64,000 bases of DNA from Neocallimastix lanati (nom. inval.) (GCA_016946835.1 JACVTC010000006.1:1887501-1951500), one strand, 5' to 3'; positions 17,804 to 29,811 are shown, numbered from the stretch's first letter. Notes: generated from the sequence alone by a model not told the origin. Numbers and translations are program-made.

Positions 17804-18699
17804 TTACTTTTCGATAATATAATGCATATAAACATTTATATATAATGAGTCCATAACTTCATCCTAGATTTCATTGAATACATTATCAAAATTTGTTTCT
17901 GAAATAGAAACAATACTTGTCGTTTTATGATACTTGACCATTTCATTAATGTTATCAATGAAATTAGTAGTATTTTTAATAGCTTTAGATGTTATATTAA
18001 ATTCATCATCTGAAAATGGTGTAACAAATTTTTGAGCTTTATATAGTTTATTTTATTAATTATGGTATCAATAAAATTTGTCAATTTTTTTATGTTTGTG
18101 CTTGATAGTCTCAAATAGATCATTGAAAAAGAATTTTTTTTTTGATATTTGAAAAAATTTCTATCTTGTATCATACTCATTATTTTATTCACACCATCTT
18201 CTGAAATAAAAGATTTATTATCCAATGTATAAAATGTCCGCCTTTCATTTTCATTATAAGAATTTGAATCAATATTAAAGTTTATTCTGATTGTTCCATC
18301 TAATGAATCTTATTTAATCTTCATATGCTCTCCATTTAAATAGGAACCCTTTACATATTTGGCTATTAAATTATTTTATTTATATCATATAAATCAAATA
18401 ATATTATTGTTACTTTATGAATCTTACTAGTTAATAAGGATTTATATTTATTATATTCGATTTAAAAAAAAATATTTATTATATTCAATGTAAAAAAACT
18501 TATTTATTTTAATATTCAATAAATAGATACAATAAAATATTTTATTCGCTACCTTTAAATGAATTTTTATGAATAATAACTATTGTATTAATTAAACCTT
18601 GCTTTATTAGTACTAATTTTTTAGCTTTTAATTTTATATAAAACATATTGAAAATCAATATTTAGATTAAAAATTATATGAAATAAAGCGAGAAGTTAA

Positions 18700-18735
<36 letters not shown>

Positions 18736-18948
18736 ATATATATATATTATATAAGTAAATAAATAAGTAAATAAATATAAATAAATAAATATATATATAA
18801 GTAAATAAACAAGTAAATAAATAAATAAATAAATAATATTAAAAGTCTTGCAATTTGAGTATTTTTGTATGAAATACATAAAAATATAACAGAGGCATCC
18901 GAAGACAAATATTTAATAGTTTTTGAGCAATTATAACTTGGAACTAGC
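17804..18948 (-). pseudogene. Broken fourth 7TM-RGS copy
   Basis: At 18893-18948 the minus strand reads LVPSYNCSKTIKYLSSDA, matching the end of exon 4 of copy 3. After about 650 bp of decayed DNA come pieces of the RGS insert (FISEDGVNKIMSMIQD) and an RGS C-terminal half: FVTPFSDDEFNIT and then FNEI-stop-DEVMDSLYINVY, with an in-frame TAG at 17864-17866 and a final stop at 17804. Exons 1-3 and most of the membrane domain are not visible. A piece resembling the LTNFID/TTNFID segment occurs twice, so the remnant has also been internally duplicated. Decay of a tandem family member is the simplest explanation. Confidence 0.75.
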
Positions 18949-19172
18949 TATACAATAATAAATATAACAATAACATGTAACAATAAATATTACAATACCA
19001 TAAATATTACAATATTACGTAACAATAAATATTGTCATAATTAATGATTATCTTTATATTAATTGAAACATTTTTTATAACTGAACTCCATTAGATCGAA
19101 TCAATGGTCAACACTTATTCCCTGGGGTCAATAGTCCAGAAGTTTGTGCATTTCCCAATGGTGCATTTCGTA
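18949..19172. other. Spacer before the MULE element
   Basis: Short A+T-rich spacer with repeated AATATTACAATA and AACAATAAATATT words. Its distal part (19080-19172) is less A+T-rich and already contains the GCATTTC words typical of the neighbouring transposon ends. Confidence 0.5.
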
Positions 19173-19182
19173 GGGGAGTGTG

Positions 19183-19224
19183 CATTTCGAAAATTTTTAT
19201 TACATAAATTTGTATTTTGTTGTA
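19183..19224 (+). repeat. Left terminal inverted repeat core (42 bp)
   Basis: Begins CATTTCGAAAATTTTTATTA and ends TGTATTTTGTTGTA. It is a perfect inverted match to 22908-22949. Confidence 0.9.
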
Positions 19225-19888
19225 TGGCTTAAATATTTTTAATTTTAAGCCACTTAATTTTATTAAAAATTTAATGAATAATAATTAATTAATTAAATAA
19301 ATAAAATTACAATTCTCAAAAATTTTCAAACACGTAATCTTACGTGGGGCGTATATCTAATTGTATCATAATTTTGTGGCTTTTTTTCTACAATTTTTAA
19401 AAAGCCATATATTCACAATATGGCGTAAATAATAAATGTGGTGATATTTTATGACGAAATTTTATAAGCCACCTAGAATTTGGCGAAATACAACACTTCA
19501 ATAAATAATAATTAGGTTAGGTATTTCTATTTAACATTGAAAAATAAAATAAAAATAAAAAAAAAATAAGAAATAAGAAAACTTCTTTTTTAAACATTAA
19601 AAAATAAAATAAAAATAAATAAAAATTTATTTTTTAAGCATTAAAAAATAATAAAAATAAAATAAAAAATAAAAAATAAAAATAAAAATAAAAAATAAAA
19701 ATAAAAATAAATAAATAAAATAGTAAAAAAAGAAATAATAAATAATTAATAATTAAATAATTATTTAAATAATTATATAATTAATTAAAAAAAGGTTTAT
19801 TATTTTAAATATTAAAAAAAAAAAAAAAGTTTCAAAGCATTTACAAGTATATTTATTAAAATATTTTATTGAAAAATTTTAATTATTA

Positions 19889-21321
19889 ATGGAAGACAAT
19901 ATAGAAATTGAAATAAGTGAAACAAATCGAGGAAATGAACAAATTATTATTAATAAAAAACACAAATTTAATTTTTCATTTCAAAGGAAAGATAAATCAA
20001 AAATTTATAGATGCACTGAATATAAGACTTTAAATAAATGTAAATCTTTAATTATTTTAAATGATAAAAAGGAGGTTTTAAAATATGAAAGTTTACATAA
20101 CCATCTCGAAAAAGAAATTGATGTGTCTATATTAGTAGCAAAGCATAAAATTAAGGAAGAAATTAAGAAAAATTCAATTCCTATTGATATAAAACCTAAA
20201 CATATATTTAATGCCGTTTCTCAGGAAATGGGACTTATATGTCCCGAATATAGTACAATTAGATCCCAAATAATAAGAAATATAAATAAACAATTTCCTC
20301 CAAACATAAAAAGTTTTGATGATATTCCCATTGAATCAGAATATTATAAAACGAAAAGAAATGAAAATTTTATGATATTTAAAAATACTGATTTAATAAT
20401 CTTTCAATCACTATTCCAAGCATATTTATTTTCGAATTATCATAAAAATATATTTGCGGACGGTACATTTTATGCAGCACCGAAATTTAGTTATCAGTTA
20501 TTTATAACAAGAACTTATGTTGGGGAATTTAATATGGTTTACACTACTTCCATTTCTATATTAAAAAATAAAAAACAATCTACATATGAAACATTATTTA
20601 AAGAAATAAAAAAAAAATGCAAATAAATTTAGGAGTAATACATTAATTACTACAATTAATTTTCATTGTGATTTTGAACAAGGTATATCTAATGCCGCAA
20701 AAAAAGTTTTTCCCAATATAAATATTAAATATTGTGTTTGGCATTACAAAAGATCATTAGAAAAACAAAAAATATATTATGTTATCATGAAGTGAAGAAT
20801 AATAATGATGTATATATTTATTATAAAGCTATTTCGAACTTACCGTTTATAAACCCTAACTATATATTTGATATTTATATTATAATAAAAAGAATTTGTC
20901 AGAAAAAAAGTATAATAGTTTTATACAATTTTTAGAATATTTTAATAAAAATTATTTACCAAAGTATAATGTTAATAATTGGAATTATTAGGAAAATATA
21001 GAGCATTTAACAAACAATGCATCAGAATCTTATAATAGCTACTTAAATAATATATTTCCAAATAAACCTTTATTTTATAAATTAATATATATATTAAAAG
21101 AAGAAGAAAACTTATCTTATAATGATTATCATAGGAGAACTAAAGGAAAGTGGAAAAAAAAGCAAAAAATATTTAGTGCAACTGATGAAATTAAAATTTT
21201 AATTGAAAATTACAAAAATAAGGAAATAAATTTATTTTATAATGGATGCAACAGAAATGAATTAATTAAATTATGGAAAGAATGTTTAATGATTTAAACG
21301 ATATAAATGTTAATTTAAAAT
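19889..21321 (+). pseudogene. MULE transposase with FLYWCH zinc finger, frame-broken
   Basis: The first 245 residues are open. A FLYWCH-like zinc site has Cys42, Cys51, His70 and His72. The MULE transposase core starts at ADGTFYAAPKFSYQLFI, with the first catalytic Asp at residue 191. After a one-base slip near 20620 in an A run, the protein continues in another frame with FHCDFEQGISNAAKKVFP (second Asp) and IKYCVWHYKRSL. Further slips follow near 20770 and 20890, then an in-frame TAG at 20989. The C-terminal part still reads LTNNASESYNSYLNNIFP. No single chain covers all catalytic residues, so this copy should be inactive unless the frame breaks are assembly errors. Confidence 0.85.
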
Positions 21322-21469
21322 AAATAATCTTAATTTAAAAAAATGCTAGAAAAATACAAATTTATTTACCTATTGTGTTTATTTAATAATCTTAATAGAA
21401 ATTATCTTTTAGTTATTTTTATTAAGTAATTTATAACTAAAACCGATTTATTTGATACTAGTTAAAATT

Positions 21470-21672
21470 TTATTAATATCAATATCAATATTATATAATT
21501 AAAAATTTTATTAATATCAATATCAATATTATATAATTAAAAATTTTATTAATATCAATATCAATATTATATAATTAAAAATTTTATTAATATCAATATC
21601 AATATTATATAATTATAAATTTTATTAATATCAATATTAATATTATATTATTATAAATTTTATTAATATCAA
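21470..21672. repeat. Tandem repeat, about 38-bp unit
   Basis: ATTTTATTAATATCAATATC followed by AATATTATATAATTA, repeated six times with the later units diverged. It lies inside the MULE element downstream of the transposase. Confidence 0.85.
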
Positions 21673-22097
21673 TATACTTTTCAAAATTAATTATGCTATT
21701 AAAAATATTAAATTCAATAAAAGATTTTTATTATTTTATTAAAATTATAATTGTTATTATTATATTTTAATAATAATTGATTCATATTGATCAAACATTA
21801 TAAATATTACTATGCAAATAATTAATTATTTTAATAGGATCAATTATTCAACTCTTATTGTTTTAATTTTTAATTCTTATATCATTCAAATTAATATATA
21901 TATATCGTTTATGAAAATATGAATTATAAATAATTAAAATTATTTACTTTTCATTTAAATTTTTTTATTTACTATAATAAAATATAATAATTAAAAGACA
22001 AACATTATTATAACTAAATTTTTTTTTTTTTAGAAAAATAAATGAAAAAAAATTAAAATATATAAGATTCCTATATATATAAAATAATTATTATATA

Positions 22098-22625
22098 TTT
22101 TTTTTATTTTATTTTATTTTTTTTTATTTTATTTTTATTTTATTTTATTTTATTTTATTTTATTTTATTCAATCTGTAATTTATATTTATAATCTACTAT
22201 TTATTTTATTTTATTTTATTTTATTCAATCTGTACTTTATTTTTAATATTCTACTATTTATTTTATTTTATTTTATTTTATTTTATTTTATTTTATTAAA
22301 TCTGTACTTTATATTTAATATTCTACTATTTTATTTTATTTTATTTTATTTTATATTATTTTATTCAATCTGTAATTTATATTTATAATCTACTATTTAT
22401 TTTATTTTATTCAATCTGTAATTTATATTTATAATCTACTATTTATTTTATTTTATTTTATTCAATCTGTAATTTATATTTATAATCTACTATTTATTTT
22501 ATTTTATTTTATTCAATCTGTAATTTATATTTATAATCTACTATTTATTTTATTTTATTTTATTTTATTTTATTTTTTTTATTTTATTTTATTTTATTTT
22601 ATTTTATTTTATTTTATTCAATCTG
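22098..22625. repeat. Minisatellite of TTTTA runs and an AATCTGTA unit
   Basis: Pentamer TTTTA tracts alternate with a unit containing TTCAATCTGTAATTTATATT and TATAATCTACTATT, about eight times. It lies inside the MULE element near its right end. Confidence 0.85.
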
Positions 22626-22907
22626 TATTTTCTGTTGATAATATAAACAAGGTATTAATGTATTAATAATAATTAATAATATTTAAAATAAAATAAAAAA
22701 AATATAATAATTATTTTATATATGTAGTAATTATATACATATATATATTTTTTTTATTTAATTTTCTAAAAAAAATTTTTTTAGTCATAATAAACGTTTG
22801 TCTTAATTATTTTTATTATTATTTAAAAATTTATTTATTCATTTATAATTTATTTATTCATTTATTTATTTATTACATTATAATACGCCATGTTTTCCGA
22901 AATGCAC

Positions 22908-22949
22908 TACAACAAAATACAAATTTATGTAATAAAAATTTTCGAAATG
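22908..22949 (-). repeat. Right terminal inverted repeat core (42 bp)
   Basis: Reverse complement of 19183-19224 with no mismatch. Confidence 0.9.
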
Positions 22950-22959
22950 ACACACCCCC

Positions 22960-23415
22960 GAATATGTAAATGTATTTCAAATACAAAGAGATAAATTATA
23001 ATAAAGAAATAATTATTTTAAAAAGAAATAATAATATATTTTTTCAATTAAATATCATTAAATAATTATTTCAAAAGAAATAATAATATATCCTATTAAA
23101 AAAAAATAATAATATTAAATATTATTATTAAATAAATAAATGAATAAATTAATAAATAAATAAAAATTTTCAGAATATGGCGAATGTAAATCATCATTTT
23201 TTTTGAAATATATCACATTTTAAATATTTTTAATAATTATTTTTTCAAAGAAATTATATGTGCCATTTTATTTTAATTTTTTAAATATTATTTTCATAAA
23301 TAAAAATTTATAAAAAATAATGTAAGCCACATTCCGAAATAAAATTTTATGTAAAAAATTTTAAAGCCACATTCCAAAACGCACCACCCTCAATTCAACC
23401 TTACCACCCAATAAT
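22960..23415. other. Spacer between MULE right end and iteron element
   Basis: No gene. It contains several GCCACATTCC and ATGGCG(A/T)A words resembling the subterminal DNA of the MULE (19240-19480), so it may be an older transposon end. Just before 23416 lies the short palindrome ACCCAATAATGGGT. Confidence 0.5.
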
Positions 23416-23798
23416 GGGTGTGGGGCATTTCGCCAAATTGCATTTCGCCAGATTGCATTTCGCCAATTTTTTTGAAAGCATGTGGCGTATTAAATAAATG
23501 TGACATTTCGCCAAATTGCAATTCGCCAAGTTGCATTTCGCCAAATTGAAAATTATTAATAAATAAATAAATCAATAAATAAAATTAAATATTATTAATA
23601 TCGCATAAAAACAATTTTAAAAAAAATATATTTTGAATTAATATTTATTTATTTATTCATTTATTTATATCAATACTCTACCTGTTGAAATGCAACCTGG
23701 CGAAAAGCAACTTGGGGAAATGCAACTTGGGGAAATGCAACATTTTAATACTACGACACTTGGCGAAATGCAACTTGGGGAAATGCAACTCTCCCCCC
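23416..23798. mobile_element. MITE-like element with inverted arrays of a 15-bp motif
   Basis: The left end starts GGGTGTGGGG and carries about six copies of GCATTTCGCCAAATT. The right end carries about six inverted copies (for example GGCGAAATGCAACTT and GGGGAAATGCAACTT) and finishes GCAACTCTCCCCCC. The middle is about 120 bp of A+T DNA. The same left block, middle and right block occur at 31877-32195, where a MULE transposase start follows. The motif shares GCATTTCG with the MULE terminal repeat at 19173. Small ORFs here (KCNLGK-type repeats) are products of the array. It is probably a non-autonomous relative or the terminal region of such a MULE. Confidence 0.75.
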
Positions 23799-24190
23799 AA
23801 TAATAACCCAATTGACAGCCTAACCCTTAATCGAACATGTTATTACACTATAATCGTACGTATACATGCCTGCGTATTGTAAATTATCATTAGTTAATGT
23901 ATTCGCAGATCATTATTGATCACGTATTAGGGTCCATTTCCTAATTTGGAAAAAGGTATGTAATAGATAAATAGTAAAGTCATAGCGATTGCGGTTGTGG
24001 CTTTCTGTATACAACATCTCTAAATCTTGTGGTTCTATAATCGTTATTGAGAGTATCGACGATGTAATGATATGGAACACTTTATGTGGTTATCCTGATA
24101 CACACCTGATATAAAGTTTGTCTGATATTAGTTTTCTGTTGTGGCTGGGATAATATGATTAGACTTACATGGGAAAGTCTTATTATTTTC
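23799..24190. other. G+C-richer non-coding island
   Basis: Directly right of the iteron element, this stretch is clearly less A+T-rich than its surroundings (for example GCGATTGCGGTTGTGGCTTT at about 23987-24006, and ACACACCTGATATAAAG). I find no long ORF and no tRNA-like fold. It may be a remnant of another mobile element; I cannot name it. Confidence 0.45.
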
Positions 24191-25829
24191 TTTATTTATT
24201 AAATATTTCATCTTATAATACACGTTTATGTTAATTTTACACAAATAAATTTTTTCAATATAATTTGATTTGTTTAAAATATATTGTATTTATTTATTTA
24301 TTTATTATTAAATTTTTTTTTTTTATTATTAAAATTATTTTTTGTCTCATAAAAATATTATAAAAATAAGTTATTATTAGTTTACTATTTTATTAGTATA
24401 GAATATTAAAATTTAATTTCTAACAATATTTAATTTAAGAAAGTTCCTAAACGAAAATGATTGAAATATTAATAGAAAAAAAAACAAAACAAAAAACAAA
24501 AACAAAACAAAACAATGATAAATGTGATATATTCTTTCTTTTATTTGTATATGATTAATATATATATTAAAGAATTATACTTGGATATATATAATATTAA
24601 TAATTGTATATAAAGTTAATGTACAAAAACCTTGCTCTAATGGATTTAATGAATAATTTTTTAGATTTATTATAAAGGAATAAATGAACATTATTATAAT
24701 TTAGATTATTAACAGTTTTGTAATGAAATTTTCTGAAAATCATTAACTAAATCAATTTAATAATTTATGTATAAGTAGCAATTTCTACAGATGCTATTAT
24801 TGGCTCACTGGAATTTATATATGAATTTTGATCAGTTATTGAATATTATAAGCGTAATTAGAATAGTAACATTGCTTTAAATAATTTAATATATAACATG
24901 AAATAAACATTAATGAGTAGTCTATTAATATATCATAATACGTTATAATTTTAATATTCTTAAATGAAAAATAAATCAATTATATTAAAAACTATTAATA
25001 GATTTTTGATTTTTTTTATATCTGTTAATATAAGTATTAAAAAAACATAAAAAAATTTTTTTTTTAAATTTTTTTTTAATTTTTTAGTTCCGGTTTGTAC
25101 CGCTCTTATTTTCATTGGGTTACATGAACAATGATTTAATAATATCTAAAATTATTATTCAAAATTGGGCAATGATTTATTTATATTTGATAAAAAAAAA
25201 AAAAAAAAAAAAGATACCCAATAATAATGATGAAACTATTTTTTTTTTAATTTTTTTATAATTATCATACGCCACTACATTATTTAAATATAATTTCGTA
25301 ATGTTAATTTTTTTATTTTCACTAGCCATAAATTTACCCATATTCTAATATGGTAATTACCCTATTTTTGACCATTTTTAATCTTTTTTTTTTTTTTTTT
25401 TTTTTTTTTTTATTAAAATATATTATAATTTGTGTAAATCAATTAAATCAATAAACCTTAAAAATTATTTTATTAATTATTTGTATATCAATATTTAATA
25501 ATAATAAAAAAATTTTTTTTATATAAATATTTAATAATAATAAAATTTTTAAGTGTTGATCTAGATTTTTAATTTTTATTTTTTAATTTTCAATTTTCAA
25601 TTTTTAATTTTTATTTTTAATTTTTAATTTTTTAATTTTTTAATTTATTAATTTATTAATTTTTTAATTTTTAATTTTTAATTTTTAATTTTTAATTTTT
25701 AATTTTTTTTTTTTGGTATCGAATTACTTCTAACACTTTAAAACAGGAAAATAGTTTTTATAATTAATTAATATAATAAGCATTAATAGTTTTTATAATT
25801 AATATAATAAGCATTCCTTTTTATTGATT

Positions 25830-26003
25830 TTATATTATTTTATTTATAGTATATTTTATATTTATTTCTTTTATATTATTTCATTTATAACAAATATATC
25901 TTTTAATATACTCAATTTTTTATATTTAAAGCTTTATAATAATATATATGGATAAAAGTAAATTATTTAAATAATGTAAAATTTCAATTTCAAAACTTTT
26001 TGT

Positions 26004-26056
<53 letters not shown>

Positions 26057-26500
26057 TTTTTTTTCATATATGGATAAAAGTAAATCATTTAAATTATGTA
26101 AATTCTTAATTTCAAAACCATTTATTAATATATATATATATTTTTTTAGTATATTTTATATTTATTTCTTTTATATTATTTCATTTATAACAAATATACC
26201 TTTTAATATACTCAATTTGTAATATTTAAAGCTTCTTAATAATATATATGGATAAAAGTAAATTATTTAAATAATGTAAAATTTCAATTTCAAAACTTTT
26301 TGTTATTATATAAATATATATATATATTTTTCATATAAGGATAAAAGTAAATCATTTAAATTTTGTAAATTTTTAATTTCAAAACCTTTTGTTAATATAT
26401 ATATATATATATATTTTCATATAGGGATAAAAATAAATTATTTAAATAATGTAAATTCTTAATTTCAAAACCATTTTTTAATATATATAAATATTTTTTT
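25830..26500. repeat. Diverged tandem repeat, unit up to 320 bp
   Basis: TATTTCTTTTATATTATTTC, ACTCAATTT, TTAAAGCTT, ATGGATAAAAGTAAATTATT and AATTTCAAAAC recur in that order at about 25860-26000 and 26155-26310. Shortened copies of the GATAAAAGTAAAT part lie at 26070, 26335 and 26420, each after a TA repeat. Confidence 0.75.
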
Positions 26501-26535
26501 CAATAATATATAAGTATTGTCTATAATTGAATCCC

Positions 26536-26575
<40 letters not shown>

Positions 26576-27097
26576 TAAATCTATTATGATTATTTTGATA
26601 TTACCGAATCTTTAGGTAGCACCTAATTTTATCTCCTTATTTTTAGTGGGATAGGTAAAGATGCTTGTTGGACAAAAAAAAAACAAAAAATTTTTTTCAG
26701 TTGACGCAATAAATATGAATTCCAAACAGGGAAGAAGGTGGTGTGTAGGTCATATGTTCCTTTATTTTTTTTTTTTTAATATTTTTTTTTTTTTGTAATT
26801 TTTTTTTTTAACTAAATTATTCATTTAGTTAAAAAATACTATTAATTATTTTGATATTTTTTAAAACAAGATTTACATTTTAAGTGCCCATCGCCTTTAA
26901 AAATATAATTATTAATATTATATATATACAAACTCTAATTTATAATATATATATATATTTTTTTTAAAAAAAAAATAAAAAAAATTAAAGATAATAAACA
27001 TTTTAATTTTAATAATTTATTTGTTTTATTATTATTTATTTGCTTTGCTTATTATATTTATTTATTTATTTATTTTTTTTTTTTTTTTTTACATATT

Positions 27098-27172
27098 TTT
27101 AAATATAATAATATTTTTAAATATAATAATATTTTTAAATATAATAATATTTTTAAATATAATAATTTATAT
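27098..27172. repeat. 18-bp tandem repeat
   Basis: TTTTTAAATATAATAATA repeated four times. A short Ile/Phe ORF over it is an artefact. Confidence 0.8.
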
Positions 27173-27461
27173 TTTCTATTTTTTATTATTTATATATTTA
27201 TTTATCATTATTAATTATTTCTATTAAATATTTAATTATTTTCTAAGATTATTATATATATATATTTTTTTAAAAAATATATATATATATTATTTTTTTC
27301 TACTATTTTATAATTTTTATTTTATAATATATAGTTATAACTTTATTATTTGTATTATTATTATTATTATTTTATTTTTTTAATGATTATAAATAATTAA
27401 TTACGAATATTAAATTATAAAAAATAAAAAATAATTAATTATTTATTTAGTATTACGTAGC

Positions 27462-28823
27462 TCATATGTAATGATTTTGTTTATCAATTAGATATCTATC
27501 ATCATCATTCTCCATTTGATTTTGATGTAATAATTTGTTGTAAAAGATATTTGATACACTTGTATTATTAGAATTACTATTAAAACTATTAACTACATTA
27601 TAATTATTGTATCTATAATTAGGTCCATCCATATTTTGATTATTATAATCATAATAATCATTGATACCATTAGAATTATAATTATTATGGGATTGACCAC
27701 CATAATTCATAGCATTATAATTATTTAATTGTTGATTATTGTAGTTAATAGTACTATTACTATAGTTATTCATGTTGCCGAGTGATCTGAGAGAAGAACT
27801 ACTCATATTATAGGTTAGAGTATTAGTACTACTTTTGTTTCCACTATTATTATTTAGGTTATGACTGGATTTTGAATTAGTGAAACTATTACCATTATTA
27901 TAGTTACTTCTTACAACATTAGTTCTTTCAACAAAGAATCTAAGAGAAATTTGATCAATGTACATAAATATGTAGAAAAAGTTAAGCAATTTTGAACGGA
28001 TAGTATAAATAACATTATAATAAGTTTCTTGTGAACTTCTTAAAAGTAATACTTCCACAAAAATGAATGGCGCAGCAATTAAAGCAATAACTACCCCAAT
28101 ATATATACGATATTCAGATAATTGTTTGAATTTACTTAAAAATGTATTATTACTTAATCCAATTTCGTTTTTAACGAAAACGTTTTTCTTTAAAATGATA
28201 ATAACTAATATATCATAAATTAAACTTGTTACTTGTTGATAAATAAGAACGTTCAATCTTTGATCAATAACTATGCCAAAACGTCTGTTATATTCGTTTG
28301 TTAGCAATTCCATATTATTAAGTATTTCCGGTTGGTCCGTTGGGAATGGAACATATCTAAGGTAAATGATCATTTCTGCTACCTTCATTGAATTAAATAA
28401 AAGACAGGATGTAATGAGAGCTATTAATACTTTTTTATTGCTTCTTATTAATACCTTTGTTCTAATAAGTAGATACCAATCCCCGAGAATTTCACTTGTT
28501 AAAAACAATACTGAAGAAATACCAATTGATAAAATATAAATTTTATTACCAAATGGAAATATTGGAAAATCCGGTTTATATAAGAATATACTTTGATAAA
28601 GTATATCACCAATGGTATTTATGCCCCAATGAGCCATTGCAAAGTAAAGCAATGGTCTTTTTAAATTATCAGAAGAAACAAGTAGTAACAAACATAACCA
28701 GGGGAAATAGGTGTTTTTAATTGGACTTAATACTACATTTTGTATAATATTACAAATATTTACTTGGTTATCAATAGTTTTGAAAATACTATTTTCATCA
28801 ACATCAGATGAATCGATGAGCAT
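27462..28823 (-). CDS. Intronless 7TM-like membrane protein with Asn-rich tail (453 aa)
   Basis: A single open frame with no internal intron, unlike most genes here. From about residue 38 to 310 there are about seven hydrophobic segments, including FPWLCLLLLVSS, LLYFAMAHWGINTIGDIL, ILSIGISSVLFLTSEILG, VLIALITSCLLF, IYDILVIIILKK, IYIGVVIALIAAPFIFVEV and LLNFFYIFMYIDQISL. The last about 140 residues are a hydrophilic tail rich in Asn, Ser and Tyr. There is no signal peptide. The layout suggests a GPCR-like protein with a cytoplasmic tail, but I see no signature motif of a named class and no sequence similarity by eye to the three 7TM-RGS proteins. The start is the first ATG in frame, at 28823. 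Lack of introns could mean retroposition or a lineage-specific gene. Confidence 0.75.
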   Translation of the reverse strand: MLIDSSDVDENSIFKTIDNQVNICNIIQNVVLSPIKNTYFPWLCLLLLVSSDNLKRPLLYFAMAHWGINTIGDILYQSIFLYKPDFPIFPFGNKIYILSIGISSVLFLTSEILGDWYLLIRTKVLIRSNKKVLIALITSCLLFNSMKVAEMIIYLRYVPFPTDQPEILNNMELLTNEYNRRFGIVIDQRLNVLIYQQVTSLIYDILVIIILKKNVFVKNEIGLSNNTFLSKFKQLSEYRIYIGVVIALIAAPFIFVEVLLLRSSQETYYNVIYTIRSKLLNFFYIFMYIDQISLRFFVERTNVVRSNYNNGNSFTNSKSSHNLNNNSGNKSSTNTLTYNMSSSSLRSLGNMNNYSNSTINYNNQQLNNYNAMNYGGQSHNNYNSNGINDYYDYNNQNMDGPNYRYNNYNVVNSFNSNSNNTSVSNIFYNKLLHQNQMENDDDRYLIDKQNHYI

Positions 28824-29056
28824 TGTGGAATATTACTATAATAATTTAATAGCAATAAAATAATAATTTTAATCTATCTTTTATTTCTTATTTTAAAAAT
28901 ACGTTACTTCTATAATAAATAATGTATTTATTTTTCTTTTTTTTTGTTTATTTTTTCTTTTTTTTTGATTTATAAATACTATCTTAAATATATATAAATA
29001 TATATATAATAAATAAAAAAATAAAAAAGAACTTTTAATTGTAAAAAAAAAAAGAA

Positions 29057-29490
29057 AAAAAAAAATGGAATAAAAATACGTATATTTATATTATTTAAGA
29101 ATTCCATGGCAACTACCTGATAAAGTTTATTTTTTAATTAAAAATATTAATATATTGTTTGATTAATTATGTAATTTATTATTTAATATTGTAATAAATA
29201 TTTAATATCTTATCTTTAATATAAATAATATATTGCTATATTTCATTTATATTAATTTTTTTTTTTTTTAATATATTTTTAAATTAAAGAGAAATGGAAT
29301 AAAAATGCATATATTTTTATTATTTGTGAATTCCATGGCGATTTACTAATAAACTTTATTTTTTATTAATATGCAGTTTGAGTAATTATGTAATTTATTA
29401 TTTAATATTATAATATCTTATCATTAATATAAATAATATATTGTCATATTTCATTTATATTAATTTTTTTTTTTAATTTATTTTTAAATA
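29057..29490. repeat. Two-copy direct repeat, about 220 bp each
   Basis: ATGGAATAAAAAT(A/G)C, GAATTCCATGGC, AATTATGTAATTTATTATTT, ATTTCATTTATATTAATTTT and a T run occur in the same order at 29065-29280 and 29292-29490 with moderate divergence. Confidence 0.8.
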
Positions 29491-29811
29491 AAAAATGTTA
29501 AATTTAATATTAATAAAGTTATGGAAATTATCTTTAATTTAAAAAAGTATAGCAAAAAAAAAAAAAATTAATTTAAACCTACATATTACATATATTAAAT
29601 CATTTTAATACATTGTTATGGAATATTAAAAATTTTATGAACTAAAAAAAGCAAGGAGATGTAAGGGATTCAAAAGGTACAGAATTTTAATTGTGGCTTG
29701 TTAACACCTAATTTGTAGTGGCTTGATATTATTAATTTCTTTATTATAATCTAAATGAAAAAAAGTTTTGAATTTGAAAGGATTTAAATATATAGAATTA
29801 ACTCTAATTTT

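Larger units (their letters stand above)
19173..22959 (+). mobile_element. MULE-type DNA transposon with terminal inverted repeats
   Basis: A 42-bp core at 19183-19224 is repeated exactly, inverted, at 22908-22949. Outside the core each end finishes in a G-rich hexamer-like edge (GGGGAGTGTG on the left, its counterpart CACACCCCC on the right). Between them lie a broken FLYWCH/MULE transposase (19889-21321) and two A+T minisatellites. Length is about 3.8 kb. No 9-bp target duplication is evident: the flanking nonamers match at only five positions, so the true ends may lie slightly further out or the site has decayed. Confidence 0.75.
24191..27461. other. Long intergenic region
   Basis: No gene recognised over 3.3 kb. 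It holds long T and A runs (25384-25411, 26041-26064), A+T tracts of AATTTTTAATTTTT type (25565-25715), a diverged tandem repeat (25830-26500) and two short less A+T-rich patches at 25085-25135 and 26590-26760 that may be transposon scars. Confidence 0.6.

Noticed and set aside
19163-22968. 9-bp target-site duplication around the MULE
   Set aside because: The flanking nonamers agree at only five of nine positions, no better than expected in such biased DNA.
23390-23882. Two small repeat proteins (FGEMQ- and KCNLGK-type) on opposite strands
   Set aside because: Both are translations of the 15-bp motif arrays; the 15-bp period gives an artificial five-residue repeat. The same applies to the start of the ORF at 32067.
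23985-24180. tRNA or other structured RNA in the G+C-richer island
   Set aside because: No cloverleaf with a plausible T-arm (GGTTCRANNCC) could be found by eye.
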